DNA from: Rhodococcus zopfii NBRC 100606 = JCM 9919
GTDB taxonomy: Bacteria > Actinomycetota > Actinomycetes > Mycobacteriales > Mycobacteriaceae
Assembly (NCBI RefSeq): GCF_001895025.1
Contig: NZ_BCXI01000032.1
Coordinates: forward strand, 40,131-104,130
DNA length: 64,000 nt
Direction: 5' to 3'
Made by a program: the position numbers and the translations under genes. Each line of letters starts with the position of its first letter. Position 1 is the stretch's first letter. The notes below the pieces were generated by a model. The model was not told where the DNA came from and searched no databases. It worked only from the letters and a program-made list of their open reading frames with translations. Positions 43,291-51,495 of this stretch are shown in pieces.

Positions 43291-44952
43291 TCACAGGAAG
43301 AACGCTTCACTCGGTTCCTCTTTCGGGCCGTTGGCAATCACGAGTCGGCGCGCCATGCGGGCGCCGATCATGCAGACGCAGGCATCGATCTTGTCTGGGC
43401 TGTTCGGGGTTTCCTTGCGGACGCTGATGCCCCACCGGCCGTCGTGGCGGCGCGCGTTCTGCACGTGATCGGTCAGGTCCGGATGTCCGTCGTGGGTGAA
43501 CGCGACATCGTTGATCTCCGCCTCGACCAGTTCGGCGGCCATCGTGAATTCGCGGTCGTGCGAACGCATGTCCCATGCGATCGGCTCCTGCGACTTCCCC
43601 GACGGGACAGCCCACATCGGCAGGCGGTCGCGGTAGCGCTCGGGCCAGGTGACCTTCGCGAACCCCTCCCACTCCTTCACATCCGACAGGAACAGCACCA
43701 CGTCGTAGGTGTCCATCGCCCAGTCGACCTTCGCGTCGACCGCGGCGACGTCCACGGTGCCGGCCTCGTCCTCACCGTCGTGCGAGGCGGATGCGTCCTC
43801 GACGCCGGGCTTCCACACCCCGATCGTGAACACGTGCCCGTCGGACATGCGGCAGCCGATCAGGGCGGTGTGGTCGCGGCTCTTCGATCCGTCGAAGAAC
43901 ATGACGATCCGCTCGCCGGGCTCGACCCGAATCTCGGGGCGTGCCATCGCCGACCACTTCTGCCAGTCCGCCCACGACGTCGCCGGAGCGGCCCGCCAGT
44001 TGAAGTACTTGCGTTTGATGTCGTCCGGCTTGGCCTTCGGCGAATAGATGCGGGTCATCGTCGACTCGAGGTTCTGCCACGGGCAGTCCTCATAGACGAA
44101 CTCGAGGGCGGCGCGCACCGAGTCCGGATCAGCGAGATCCGTTTCCGGTGGCGCCATCCGGGCGTCGAGCAGGATCTTGCGGTCGTTGCGGGTCTTGCCG
44201 TCCTCCTGGTCGCACCACGCCTCGTAGGTCTCCTCGATCACCGAGCCCTTGCCCGGCTTCGGCGCGTTCGCCGTTTCGAGCATCCGGTTCCCGGATTTCG
44301 TCAGGTTGTCGATGAGCGTGGACGCGAGCTCCGGGCCGCCGACCGCCGGCAGCCAATGCTCGGTTTCGTCCGCGACCACGAACGTCGCCTCCGCGCCTTC
44401 GGCGGACGCTGCCGACGACGTGATCACCTTCAGCTGCCCCTCGGGCATCATGTTGTACTGCAGCCGACCCGGATCGAGCTGGAACTTCTGCACGATCTTG
44501 CTGCCCTTGGGGGCCATCGCGCGGATCTGCCGCATCGTGTTCTCGGTCTGCGCCTCACTGGTCGCAGCGATCTGCACGAGCGGCATGTCCACCGGCCGGC
44601 CCTTGCACCCACCCGGCCGCTTCGGATCGAAGTCGTACAGCCGGACCGGCGCGCAGAACTCGATCAGCGCAAGTGCTGCCGCGAACGGCGACTTACCCGA
44701 GCCCTTCGCCAGTTGCCGCGCCGCGTGATAGAAGAGCCACTGCCCGTCGTCGTCGAGGGAATACCACCACAGGATGAACCGGGCCTGCCCGCTCGTGAAC
44801 TTCCACGGCTGACGCGCCCGAATCCCGTTTGGATGCTTGAGGTATTCGGCAGCGAACCGGAGGGCTTCCCATCCGAGCGTGAGCTTCGGGATGCCCTCGG
44901 GCAAGGTGATCAGTCGGTCGACGGCAGCGGTGTGCTCAACCGCCGAACTCAC
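43291..44952 (-). CDS. terL: terminase large subunit
   Basis: DNA packaging ATPase and nuclease, 553 residues. The Walker A motif is RQLAKGSGKS (79-88) and Walker B with the catalytic carboxylate is FVVADETEHW (191-200). The nuclease domain begins with MFFDGSKSRDHTAL (Asp354). The GTG at 44952 overlaps the small subunit gene by 17 bp; longer upstream reading is in the wrong frame for coding. Followed by the portal gene. Confidence 0.93.
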   Translation of the reverse strand: MSSAVEHTAAVDRLITLPEGIPKLTLGWEALRFAAEYLKHPNGIRARQPWKFTSGQARFILWWYSLDDDGQWLFYHAARQLAKGSGKSPFAAALALIEFCAPVRLYDFDPKRPGGCKGRPVDMPLVQIAATSEAQTENTMRQIRAMAPKGSKIVQKFQLDPGRLQYNMMPEGQLKVITSSAASAEGAEATFVVADETEHWLPAVGGPELASTLIDNLTKSGNRMLETANAPKPGKGSVIEETYEAWCDQEDGKTRNDRKILLDARMAPPETDLADPDSVRAALEFVYEDCPWQNLESTMTRIYSPKAKPDDIKRKYFNWRAAPATSWADWQKWSAMARPEIRVEPGERIVMFFDGSKSRDHTALIGCRMSDGHVFTIGVWKPGVEDASASHDGEDEAGTVDVAAVDAKVDWAMDTYDVVLFLSDVKEWEGFAKVTWPERYRDRLPMWAVPSGKSQEPIAWDMRSHDREFTMAAELVEAEINDVAFTHDGHPDLTDHVQNARRHDGRWGISVRKETPNSPDKIDACVCMIGARMARRLVIANGPKEEPSEAFFL

Positions 44953-45382
44953 TGCGGTACTCGTCCATGATCGCGACCGTGGCCGCGGCTTCCGGATCGG
45001 CGGTCGGGGTGCGCTCGAGCTCCAGGCGCGTCCGTCGGCGGGCCGCTTCGGTGGTGAGCAGGTCACCCATCATCGACCAGATGGTGTCGATCATGCCGGC
45101 GCGCAACGGTGCGCCGCTGTCCTCGTGATCGCGCAGGTGCCGGGTCATCACGTACGCGCAGAACCGGGCGGCCTGCCAGTCGGACGGCTCGAAGAACTGG
45201 GCCTGCCCGGACTGCTTGAGCGACCGGTACCAGCCCTTGGCGATGACGTGCCAGTCGCGGTCTTCGGCCGGCGGCTTCACGGCCTTCCCGCGGATCGACA
45301 CGACCTCGACTGCCGCCGTGCCGTCCTCGGGCTTGTTTCGGCGTCGACGCTGCGACGAGCGCTTCGGGGGTGGACCAGGCAT
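44936..45382 (-). CDS. terS: terminase small subunit
   Basis: A 148-residue protein with a basic N-terminus (PPPKRSSQRRRRNKP) and helical body (WHVIAKGWYRSLKQSGQAQFFEPSDWQAARFCAYVM), the pattern of actinophage small terminases that recognise the packaging site. It overlaps the large subunit gene. Confidence 0.82.
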   Translation of the reverse strand: MPGPPPKRSSQRRRRNKPEDGTAAVEVVSIRGKAVKPPAEDRDWHVIAKGWYRSLKQSGQAQFFEPSDWQAARFCAYVMTRHLRDHEDSGAPLRAGMIDTIWSMMGDLLTTEAARRRTRLELERTPTADPEAAATVAIMDEYRSEFGG

Positions 45383-45434
45383 AGGGACACCCCCCTTCGT
45401 GCGTCTCCGGGGCGTTCAGCCTCGGGAATCAGGT

Positions 45435-45704
45435 CTATTCGTCCTCGGCGATCCGCTTACGCAGGCGGGTGGACGCGTACTCAGCCATGCCGAGCATGAG
45501 ATCGATCGGGACGTCGCCGTCGCGAGGCATCATCGCGTGGGCCGTGAGAGCGTCGCCCTCATCGTCGAACGACCGCGAGCGAGCCAGGACCATGTACTCC
45601 GTCAGGATTCCCTTGTCGTCGTCGGGGTAGTACGCGTCCCAGACGCCCCGGATCGCAGCGGTCAGAGCATCATCGGCAGCGACCTGCTCCGGGGTGCGGG
45701 CCAT
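45435..45704 (-). CDS. conserved small phage protein near terminase
   Basis: An 89-residue acidic helical protein (VAADDALTAAIRGVWDAYYPDDDKGILTEYMVLARSRSFDDEGDALTA), a type often seen just before terminase in actinophages. Function unknown. Confidence 0.65.
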   Translation of the reverse strand: MARTPEQVAADDALTAAIRGVWDAYYPDDDKGILTEYMVLARSRSFDDEGDALTAHAMMPRDGDVPIDLMLGMAEYASTRLRKRIAEDE

Positions 45705-45715
45705 GCGAGTCCTTC

Positions 45716-46303
45716 CTACGACGCGAGGAGCTCGTCCACGACGTCGGTGAGATCAGCCAGGACCCGTGGGCAACGCCCGAACGGCCGGCGAGTGACGGTG
45801 ATGTACCGGCCGCGGTCGTACACCTCGACGCCGCCGCCGTTCGGCATCTTCAGCATCCGGCCGGTCCCGACCGTCGCGATACCCCACACGTGAAGCCCTG
45901 TGCCGGACGGAGACAGCTCAATCCACGTCGGGGGCACCCGACGCAGCAGCCGCTTCGCCCAGGGCTCCAGGGAGCCGTCAGGGCGCACACAGTGGTCGAT
46001 GTCGATGCACGCGATGCCGTCGCCGTTGAGGACGAAGCCGATACCGTCGCCGCGTGCACCGTCGGCGTCCACGTCCGCCAGCGGGGACCAGGTCCGCTCG
46101 TCCGTCGACGAGGCCGGCCTACCCGCCGGGGTGATCGGGCGCTTGCCGTCGCGGCGAACCCAGCGGTCCTCAGCGACGACATCGGCCGGCATCCGCTTGC
46201 GATCGCGGTGCGCGGCCACACGGCAGCGCGACGAGCAGTAGCGCGCGGACGGACCACGCGCGCCATTTCGCAGGATTCGGTCACCACACCAGGTGCAAGC
46301 CAT
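45716..46303 (-). CDS. prim-pol-like protein with N-terminal zinc motif
   Basis: A 195-residue protein. The N-terminus has paired cysteines (CTWCGDRILR...YCSSRC) like a zinc ribbon. The rest resembles the bifunctional primase/polymerase N-terminal domain: DGIGFVLNGDGIACIDIDHC with the metal-binding DID, and IELSPSGTGLHVWG. It could prime phage DNA replication. No helicase domain is attached, so it is shorter than plasmid RepA-type prim-pols. It follows the 300-bp non-coding region. Confidence 0.72.
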   Translation of the reverse strand: MACTWCGDRILRNGARGPSARYCSSRCRVAAHRDRKRMPADVVAEDRWVRRDGKRPITPAGRPASSTDERTWSPLADVDADGARGDGIGFVLNGDGIACIDIDHCVRPDGSLEPWAKRLLRRVPPTWIELSPSGTGLHVWGIATVGTGRMLKMPNGGGVEVYDRGRYITVTRRPFGRCPRVLADLTDVVDELLAS

Positions 46304-46560
46304 GCCTCAGTCTACCACGGATGTAACGGGTTACCCCGTCTGACCTGCGTCATTGTCGACATTCCGGGGTCCGACTCCGTACAGGCCCTAGCCTCCGCGG
46401 GGGTCCGAATCACCCTCCGGCCGACGCGTTCGCCCGACCTGGGCCAACGTGGGGCGCACCCCCTCTGACCTGCGGCGATTCCCCCTAACCCGTACAGGGC
46501 GGCAGGCGGTATGCGAAGCGGGGCGGAACCCGCCCGGGGCGGGGGTCACCCCCCACCCCT
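46304..46560. other. non-coding region upstream of terminase genes, possible cos/packaging and late control site
   Basis: The largest gap in the prophage apart from its ends. It contains GTAACGGGTTAC (46323-46334). An 11-bp repeat TCTGACCTGCG occurs at 46339-46349 and 46464-46474, each followed by CCGTACAGG (46377-46385 and 46490-46498). Its position between the HNH gene and terminase is where cos sites lie in cos phages. No clear promoter was found. Confidence 0.45.
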
Positions 46561-46604
46561 ACTCGGCGCGAGGGCGCCGGCCCGCCGGCGCCCTCGCGCC
46601 GAGT
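46561..46604. terminator. 20-bp perfect-stem terminator after the HNH gene
   Basis: The arms 46561-46580 and 46585-46604 are exactly complementary with a 4-nt loop (CCCG). The right arm touches the stop codon of the HNH gene. It likely marks the early/late boundary. Confidence 0.8.
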
Positions 46605-46900
46605 CAGAGGTAGCCGGGGTGGCGCTCGACCGGCAGGCGCCGGCGGGCCGCCCGGGCTCGGACGGCGGCGGCGACCTGGCCTCGGGTCTCCTCGTCATGG
46701 CAGGGGACGCACAGGGTCACCAGGTTGGCGAGGTCGGCGGACCCGCCGGCGGCCGCGGCGACCACGTGGCCGGCATGGAGGTCGCCGCGGCCGGTGCCGA
46801 CGTAGCCGCATCGGGTGCAGGTGTGGTCGTCGCGGCGAAAGACTGCGCGCTGTACCGAGTACGGGACGTGGCGAGTGTTGCTCTTGCGGGACCAGGCCAT
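46604..46900 (-). CDS. HNH endonuclease (packaging-associated)
   Basis: A 98-residue HNH nuclease with a complete zinc and catalytic set: Cys28, Cys31, LHAGH (His42, His45), Asn59, and Cys64-Cys67-His68. HNH proteins next to terminase are needed for cos cleavage in several phages, and that role is likely here. The ATG at 46900 has GGAGGTGA upstream. Confidence 0.85.
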   Translation of the reverse strand: MAWSRKSNTRHVPYSVQRAVFRRDDHTCTRCGYVGTGRGDLHAGHVVAAAAGGSADLANLVTLCVPCHDEETRGQVAAAVRARAARRRLPVERHPGYL

Positions 46901-46988
46901 CGAGCTCACCTCCGCACATCGGCGCCCGGTACGACAATGGCCGAGCGTGCGATGCGCACAGCTCGGCCAGTGGCAGGACTCTAACGCG

Positions 46989-47375
46989 TTAGACGCGTTG
47001 CTGTCCAACCACCCTCGTCGCGGCGCGTCGTCGTCGGGTCCGGGCGACATGGTCGAGCACGTCGCCGGCCCGATAGCGGGTCGATCCGTCCGGTCCTGCG
47101 CAGCGCGGCAGGTGCCCGCGGTACGCCCACTGGTAGATCACCTGTGCGGTCACGCCGGCGAGCTCGGCCGCTTCGATCGCGGTGAGCAGATCGTCCATGC
47201 CGAAGGTGACGAGTTGCGGTGTGACCCAGTCCTGGCCGTACTCGCGAGCGCGGTCGTCGAGCTGGGCGCAGCGGTCCGGCGCGATCGCGGCGAGAGCTTC
47301 GCGGTAGGACTGGGCAATGCGCCGGGCGCGGTCGAGTGGGGTGTCGGCCGGCCACGGCCACGGGTCAGCGGTCAC
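46989..47375 (-). CDS. phage HTH protein
   Basis: A 128-residue protein with a MerR/excisionase-like HTH in its second half (MDDLLTAIEAAELAGVTAQVIYQWAYRGHLPRCAGPDGSTRYRAGDVLDHVART) and a basic C-terminus. A regulatory role is inferred. The GTG overlaps the preceding stop. Confidence 0.65.
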   Translation of the reverse strand: MTADPWPWPADTPLDRARRIAQSYREALAAIAPDRCAQLDDRAREYGQDWVTPQLVTFGMDDLLTAIEAAELAGVTAQVIYQWAYRGHLPRCAGPDGSTRYRAGDVLDHVARTRRRRAATRVVGQQRV

Positions 47376-48097
47376 GCGAACTCCCGGTAGTCGTCGGACA
47401 GGATGGTGGTCATGCGGCGGTAGTCGGTTTCTGTCCACGCGGATCCGCAGGCGAGGCAGTCGAAGAGCTCCGCGCCGTGCCAGCGGCCGAGCTGCGAATG
47501 CTCGCAGTGCGGGCACGGCAGCGGCGAGCGGTCGCGGCCGCGGGTGACGCCGAGCATCGCCGACGCTCGCTGGTGCAGTCCGACGAGCCGCCACGCCAGA
47601 CCCGGGCCGTCCTGCACGGTCGCGCCCCAGCTTTCGCCGTCACGGTGCCACGCCATGGCCTCATGTTCACCGACGTCGAGGAGCAGCGGAAGGTTCTGCT
47701 CGATCAGATCCAGGCACACGCCGGTGGCGTGTTCGGCCGGCGCATCGCGGCCGAGCCGATCGGCGATGCACAATGCGCCACGGTGCGCGGTGTCGGCGAT
47801 GTCCTGGGCGAGTGCGTCGGCGTGGACGTTGACCGGTACCGCTGGGGTGGGCGATGCGGCGCGCACCCCGGTCGACGGTCCGCGCACGGTGGTGTCCCTG
47901 ACCGACCGGTGCAGGGTCAGGTAGTCCTCCCACAGTGCGGCCGCCGCGGCCGCAACGGCGCGGATGCATGTCGGGCACAGGAAGCGCGGGCGGAGGGTCA
48001 GCGCCGGAAGCCACTGGCCGGACTCGGGGTCGCACTCGCGGCCGCGGCACCCTTGCCCGGCTCGGCACTGGTGACTGGGAGTTGGTGTCGTCATCAA
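47372..48097 (-). CDS. zinc-ribbon phage protein
   Basis: A 241-residue protein with several cysteine pairs: N-terminal C-x4-C...CPTC and C-terminal CPHCEHSQLGRW...FDCLACGSAW, a zinc ribbon common in phage DNA-binding proteins. The helical middle has no recognised motif. Double ATG start; 4-nt overlap with the preceding gene. Confidence 0.6.
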   Translation of the reverse strand: MMTTPTPSHQCRAGQGCRGRECDPESGQWLPALTLRPRFLCPTCIRAVAAAAAALWEDYLTLHRSVRDTTVRGPSTGVRAASPTPAVPVNVHADALAQDIADTAHRGALCIADRLGRDAPAEHATGVCLDLIEQNLPLLLDVGEHEAMAWHRDGESWGATVQDGPGLAWRLVGLHQRASAMLGVTRGRDRSPLPCPHCEHSQLGRWHGAELFDCLACGSAWTETDYRRMTTILSDDYREFA

Positions 48098-49290
48098 TGA
48101 CCTGGCTTTCGGTTCTTCCCTCTGCGGCCCCGGCGGCGAGGGGTAGGGCTGGGCAGTGAGTGAGTTCGCGAGGGAGGGTTCGGGTCTGGTGGTGGGTTAC
48201 CTGACATACCGACCCGTCCCGACCCGACCCGTCCCGACCCGGCACTTCCAGATCCTGGAGGCAGGTGTTCTGCGGGATCTGCTGTATCCGGCAGAACCGG
48301 TGTCGGGGCTGGTGTCGGCGGGTGGGGTGGGTGTGCGTTGTCCGCGTGGATGGCGGGTCGCTGCGGGGTGTCGCGTTCCCTCACCGGGTGTGAGGTCGCT
48401 GTGGTGGTGGCGGTGTCCGGCCGGGTGCCGGGTCGCCGGGTGGGCTCGCGGTGTCCGGCCGGCTGCCGGGTCGCGTCGGTCGCGGTGTCCGCCTGGCCGG
48501 CGGGTCGCGGGGTGTCGGAAGCGGTGCCCGTCTGGGTGGCGGGTCGCTGGTACTGCTCGACGATGGTCTTGCGGTCGTCCGGGACGGTACCGGGCGGGAT
48601 GGTGCGGCCGCGTCGGCTGGTGATGCTGTAGCCGTTGTCGCGCGCCCAGGGGTGCTCACGGATCCAGGTGCGGGTGTAGGGGCTGAAGTACGGCTTCGAC
48701 GGTGGTGGCAGCAGCGGATACCGCTCGTCGGCGAGCGGATCGTTCTTGCGGCCTGCGTTGCAGCCCGAGCACGCGACAACCATGGTCTCGACCGTCGCCG
48801 CCTTGCCGGGCTGGCGGTGGTCGTAGGTGCCGACGATGCGTCCCTTGCGTGCGCCCGGGGCGAACTTCACGACCTTCGCGCAGTAGCGGCAGGCATCACC
48901 GTCACGCAGCCGGACGGGGATGATCAGGTCCGGGCGGGAGTTGTCGTTCTTACGCTGGTGTTCCCACTCGATCTCTTCCTTCGAGCGCATGTGGAGGAAC
49001 TCGGGGTCGTCGACGATCTTCCACACACGTTCGCCGTCGACGGTCGCTTCTTCCATCAGCCCGGCCCGCACGCAGACGTCGAGGAGGCGTGGTGCCTCGT
49101 CGCGGGCGATGAGACACGCAGTGCCCCAGGACACGACGTAGTCGGTGGTGTGGGCGGCGGCGAGGGAGGCACACAGCACGAGGAACCCGAACGCTTCGAT
49201 CACCAGAGAGGTGGACGCGTCGGGGTCGTCGTACACGCGCAGCAGCCGCGGGTTCGTGGCGACGTTGTCGCCGGTGCGGAGCCACGGCAT
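48094..49290 (-). CDS. HNH-like zinc protein with disordered repeat tail
   Basis: A 398-residue protein. The first 110 residues are helical and winged-helix-like (ATNPRLLRVYDDPDASTSLVIEAFGFLVL). Residues 120-190 look like an HNH nuclease core (CRYCAKVVKFAPG, TYDHRQPGK, CSGCNAGRKNDPL). The last 160 residues are low complexity, with repeats around RPAGxxDTATxxTRQPAG and RVGSGRVGSG. It may be a replication or recombination accessory protein. The ATG overlaps the stop of a 41-residue ORF (TGATG). Confidence 0.6.
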   Translation of the reverse strand: MPWLRTGDNVATNPRLLRVYDDPDASTSLVIEAFGFLVLCASLAAAHTTDYVVSWGTACLIARDEAPRLLDVCVRAGLMEEATVDGERVWKIVDDPEFLHMRSKEEIEWEHQRKNDNSRPDLIIPVRLRDGDACRYCAKVVKFAPGARKGRIVGTYDHRQPGKAATVETMVVACSGCNAGRKNDPLADERYPLLPPPSKPYFSPYTRTWIREHPWARDNGYSITSRRGRTIPPGTVPDDRKTIVEQYQRPATQTGTASDTPRPAGQADTATDATRQPAGHREPTRRPGTRPDTATTTATSHPVRERDTPQRPAIHADNAHPPHPPTPAPTPVLPDTADPAEHLPPGSGSAGSGRVGSGRVGMSGNPPPDPNPPSRTHSLPSPTPRRRGRRGKNRKPGH

Positions 49291-49415
49291 CAGGACGCCC
49301 CCGGGCCGGGCTCGGGGGCGTGGGGTGTTGACATCAGGGCGGGGTCCTTCTTCCTGGTCGCGGTCGAGCGTCGGTCGTGCAGGGGGCGCGGCGGGGCGCG
49401 GGCGGTGGTGGCCAT
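49290..49415 (-). CDS. small basic protein, 41 residues
   Basis: A short Pro/Arg-rich peptide (MATTARAPPRPLHDRRSTA) whose start overlaps the preceding stop and whose stop overlaps the next ATG (TGATG at both ends). The double overlap, matching the rest of the operon, is the main support. Confidence 0.45.
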   Translation of the reverse strand: MATTARAPPRPLHDRRSTATRKKDPALMSTPHAPEPGPGAS

Positions 49416-49567
49416 CAGTGACCGGGCCGGCAGTCTCGGCACCAGCGCGACCCGGCAGCGGCCGGAGCCGAGCAGACGCGGCAGTAGCGCGGTGGTGGGA
49501 TGTGCGGGCGTTCGGCGCGGGCGATGGCCGCGGCGACGGCGACATGGTCGGTGATCGACTCGGTCAC
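49415..49567 (-). CDS. small zinc-ribbon protein
   Basis: A 50-residue protein with CRVC...CRDC after a helical N-terminus. The GTG at 49567 is chosen for its overlap with the previous stop; an ATG at 49582 is an alternative. Confidence 0.55.
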   Translation of the reverse strand: MTESITDHVAVAAAIARAERPHIPPPRYCRVCSAPAAAGSRWCRDCRPGH

Positions 49568-49845
49568 AGCGTTGCCCCCCATCGTGCGCCGGCGGTATCG
49601 CGGTGGATCAGCACGATCGCGGGGCGCGGCGAGTGCCCCGGCCTGGCCAGGTAGTGCGTCAGGTGCTCGACGGCTGCCGTCTCGGTGTCGCAGTACTGGA
49701 ACGGGTGCAGATGCTCGGGCAGACCGGGCCGGGAAGGGACGACCTCTGCGACGCCCCACAGCGCGGTGAGGTTGTCGATCGGGTCAGCGAGTTCGCAACG
49801 GCCCCAGTGCGAGACGTGTCCGCAGGGGTGGCGGTGTTCGGTCAC
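49564..49845 (-). CDS. hypothetical phage protein
   Basis: A 93-residue protein with a Cys/His-rich N-terminus (HRHPCGHVSHWGRC) and a strand-helix body ending RPAIVLIHRDTAGARWG. GTGA overlap at both ends of the chain. Function unknown. Confidence 0.55.
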   Translation of the reverse strand: MTEHRHPCGHVSHWGRCELADPIDNLTALWGVAEVVPSRPGLPEHLHPFQYCDTETAAVEHLTHYLARPGHSPRPAIVLIHRDTAGARWGATL

Positions 49846-50090
49846 CGTGCCCCCTCGTTCGCGCATGCGGTGTGCACGAGGTGCGGGCCCATCGTTCGCT
49901 CGACGACGCGGTCACCGACGCGGATCTCGTCTCCACATTCGGAGCAGACCACCGAGGTCCACATCACGGCCCAGGACTGACCCGTGGACGGGTGAATCAG
50001 TGTGCCGACCCGGAAGTCATCGGATTTCGCGATGCGACCGCGGCGCGCCGGGTACGTCTTACCCATGATCGCCGCCTCGAATGCGGCCAT
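49842..50090 (-). CDS. small zinc-ribbon protein
   Basis: An 82-residue protein with CSECGDEIRVGDRVV and a later histidine/cysteine pair (HLVHTAC), a one-zinc ribbon. The start is uncertain: ATG 50090 or 50066. A 21-codon GTG ORF (50059-50124) overlaps both and could couple them. Confidence 0.5.
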   Translation of the reverse strand: MAAFEAAIMGKTYPARRGRIAKSDDFRVGTLIHPSTGQSWAVMWTSVVCSECGDEIRVGDRVVERTMGPHLVHTACANEGAR

Positions 50091-50125
50091 CGGTCGCCTT
50101 CGTCTCGACGCTGGAAGTCGCCACG

Positions 50126-50926
50126 TCAGACCAGTCCCTTTTGTGCCCACCACGTCTGATAGGTGCTCGTAAGCCACGCGTTGATCTGGTTGCGGTTAGG
50201 CCGATCCGGCCAGACACTGGTTGAGGTCAGGCGGTTGATCTGTCCGCGCAGTTCGCTCATCCGGTCGAGGGCTTCGTCGATCGTGTGCTCGCCGTTGCGG
50301 AGCTCGCGCAACCACGTACGGTCCGGCTCCGGGATCGGCAGCGTGATCCGTCCGGTGGTGAGCAGTTCGACGCCTTGCAGTCCGAGGCGCACCGCGTGGT
50401 ACGCGAACTTCGTATCGAAGCCATGAACGTCGATGAGCTCCGGACGGTTGGTGCGCTGGGCACGGAGGCCGAGCATCTTGTCCCGTTGCGATTCGAGGTA
50501 GCCGATGAAGCGGTGGCCGGCCTGCTGCGATATGAACATCTCCGGGCGGGCCTGCAACTGCTCCCCCACCCAGGTGTTCGTGACGATCTCGTGTTCGGGC
50601 AGGAACAGCAGAAGCAGCACGGTGGGGTTGCCGGCGGCGGTGAGCCGCGCCCACTTGCGGAGGCTGTAGACGACGAGGTCGAGATCGCCTGCGCCCGAGC
50701 GGACGCCTTCGGGTTGGGTGCGGAACTGGTACTGCTCGAATCGGGCGTTGCCGATGACGTACTCGGGCGGTTCGATGCACACGCCCATCTCGTCACGGTC
50801 GTCGGCACCGGTGGTGACGCCGTGGAGGCCGGAGCCGACCTGGCCGCGGAGGACGGTGTTCTGTTCCGCGATGGCCTGGAACTCGGGGCCGCTGTATGCG
50901 ACTTGCTTCGTCGTGGTGCTGTTCAT
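50126..50926 (-). CDS. COG3541-type nucleotidyltransferase
   Basis: A 266-residue protein. The N-terminal motif GSGLHGVTTGADDRDEMGVCIEP matches the GS-x-x-G...SD-x-D pattern of the polymerase-beta-like nucleotidyltransferases grouped in COG3541 (YcgL type). Asp43 and Asp45 are the likely metal ligands. Members occur in phages and are suspected of RNA-end repair or nucleotide addition, but substrates are not settled. It sits in the early operon between small genes. Confidence 0.78.
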   Translation of the reverse strand: MNSTTTKQVAYSGPEFQAIAEQNTVLRGQVGSGLHGVTTGADDRDEMGVCIEPPEYVIGNARFEQYQFRTQPEGVRSGAGDLDLVVYSLRKWARLTAAGNPTVLLLLFLPEHEIVTNTWVGEQLQARPEMFISQQAGHRFIGYLESQRDKMLGLRAQRTNRPELIDVHGFDTKFAYHAVRLGLQGVELLTTGRITLPIPEPDRTWLRELRNGEHTIDEALDRMSELRGQINRLTSTSVWPDRPNRNQINAWLTSTYQTWWAQKGLV

Positions 50927-51495
50927 CGGCTCTCCTTCGGCGGGGTGAGGGTGACAATCCATCGCTGCACTTGGCCGTCGATCCGTTCTTCGGTGATGGT
51001 GTCGAGGTCTGCGACCAGCTCGGTGTAGGTCGCCTCGGCGCCGCGGTGGCGGACGAGTGCAACCTTGTATCCGAGCCGTCCGTAGTCCATGCCGAAGCAC
51101 AGCGGAGCGGGGCCCGTCGCGGGACTGACTGTGTGCCCGTCCGGGAACTCGCCGAGTGCTGCGCGAAGTGCGCGTCCGAACTCCAGGAAGGTCTCCTTGA
51201 GTTCGTCGTTCGCGGTGCGGGAGGTGATGAAGTCGACGGCGGCGATGAGGTGATTGATCGACCGACGGGTCGTCCGGTGGTTGTGGGACTCGTGGACTGC
51301 GACATTGATGCGGTCGTCGAGATCGATGCGCAGGTCGTCGACCATGTCGAGGAGCTGCTCTGCGTACGTGCGGGCCCACACGAGCCAGTCGACGTTCGCC
51401 GGCCGCGGGTCGTGCGGGTCGGTCGCAGCTTCTTCGGCGTTCCTGGCGTCGAGGAGTGCTCGGCCTTCGTCGAGGTTCACCTTCGGTGGGGTCAC
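50923..51495 (-). CDS. hypothetical phage protein
   Basis: A 190-residue mostly helical protein (WLVWARTYAEQLLDMVDDLRIDLDDRINVAVHES) with a strand-rich C-terminal third (YKVALVRHRGAEATYTELVADL). No family recognised. Overlaps both neighbours by 4 nt; it may work with the nucleotidyltransferase downstream. Confidence 0.55.
   Translation of the reverse strand: MTPPKVNLDEGRALLDARNAEEAATDPHDPRPANVDWLVWARTYAEQLLDMVDDLRIDLDDRINVAVHESHNHRTTRRSINHLIAAVDFITSRTANDELKETFLEFGRALRAALGEFPDGHTVSPATGPAPLCFGMDYGRLGYKVALVRHRGAEATYTELVADLDTITEERIDGQVQRWIVTLTPPKESR

Noticed and set aside
42601..44970. Plus-strand open frame of 789 codons
   Set aside because: Antisense to the portal and terminase genes; no family features.
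48200..48540. Repetitive GC-rich stretch as a CRISPR array
   Set aside because: Units are degenerate, contiguous and in frame within a protein-coding tail, without spacers.
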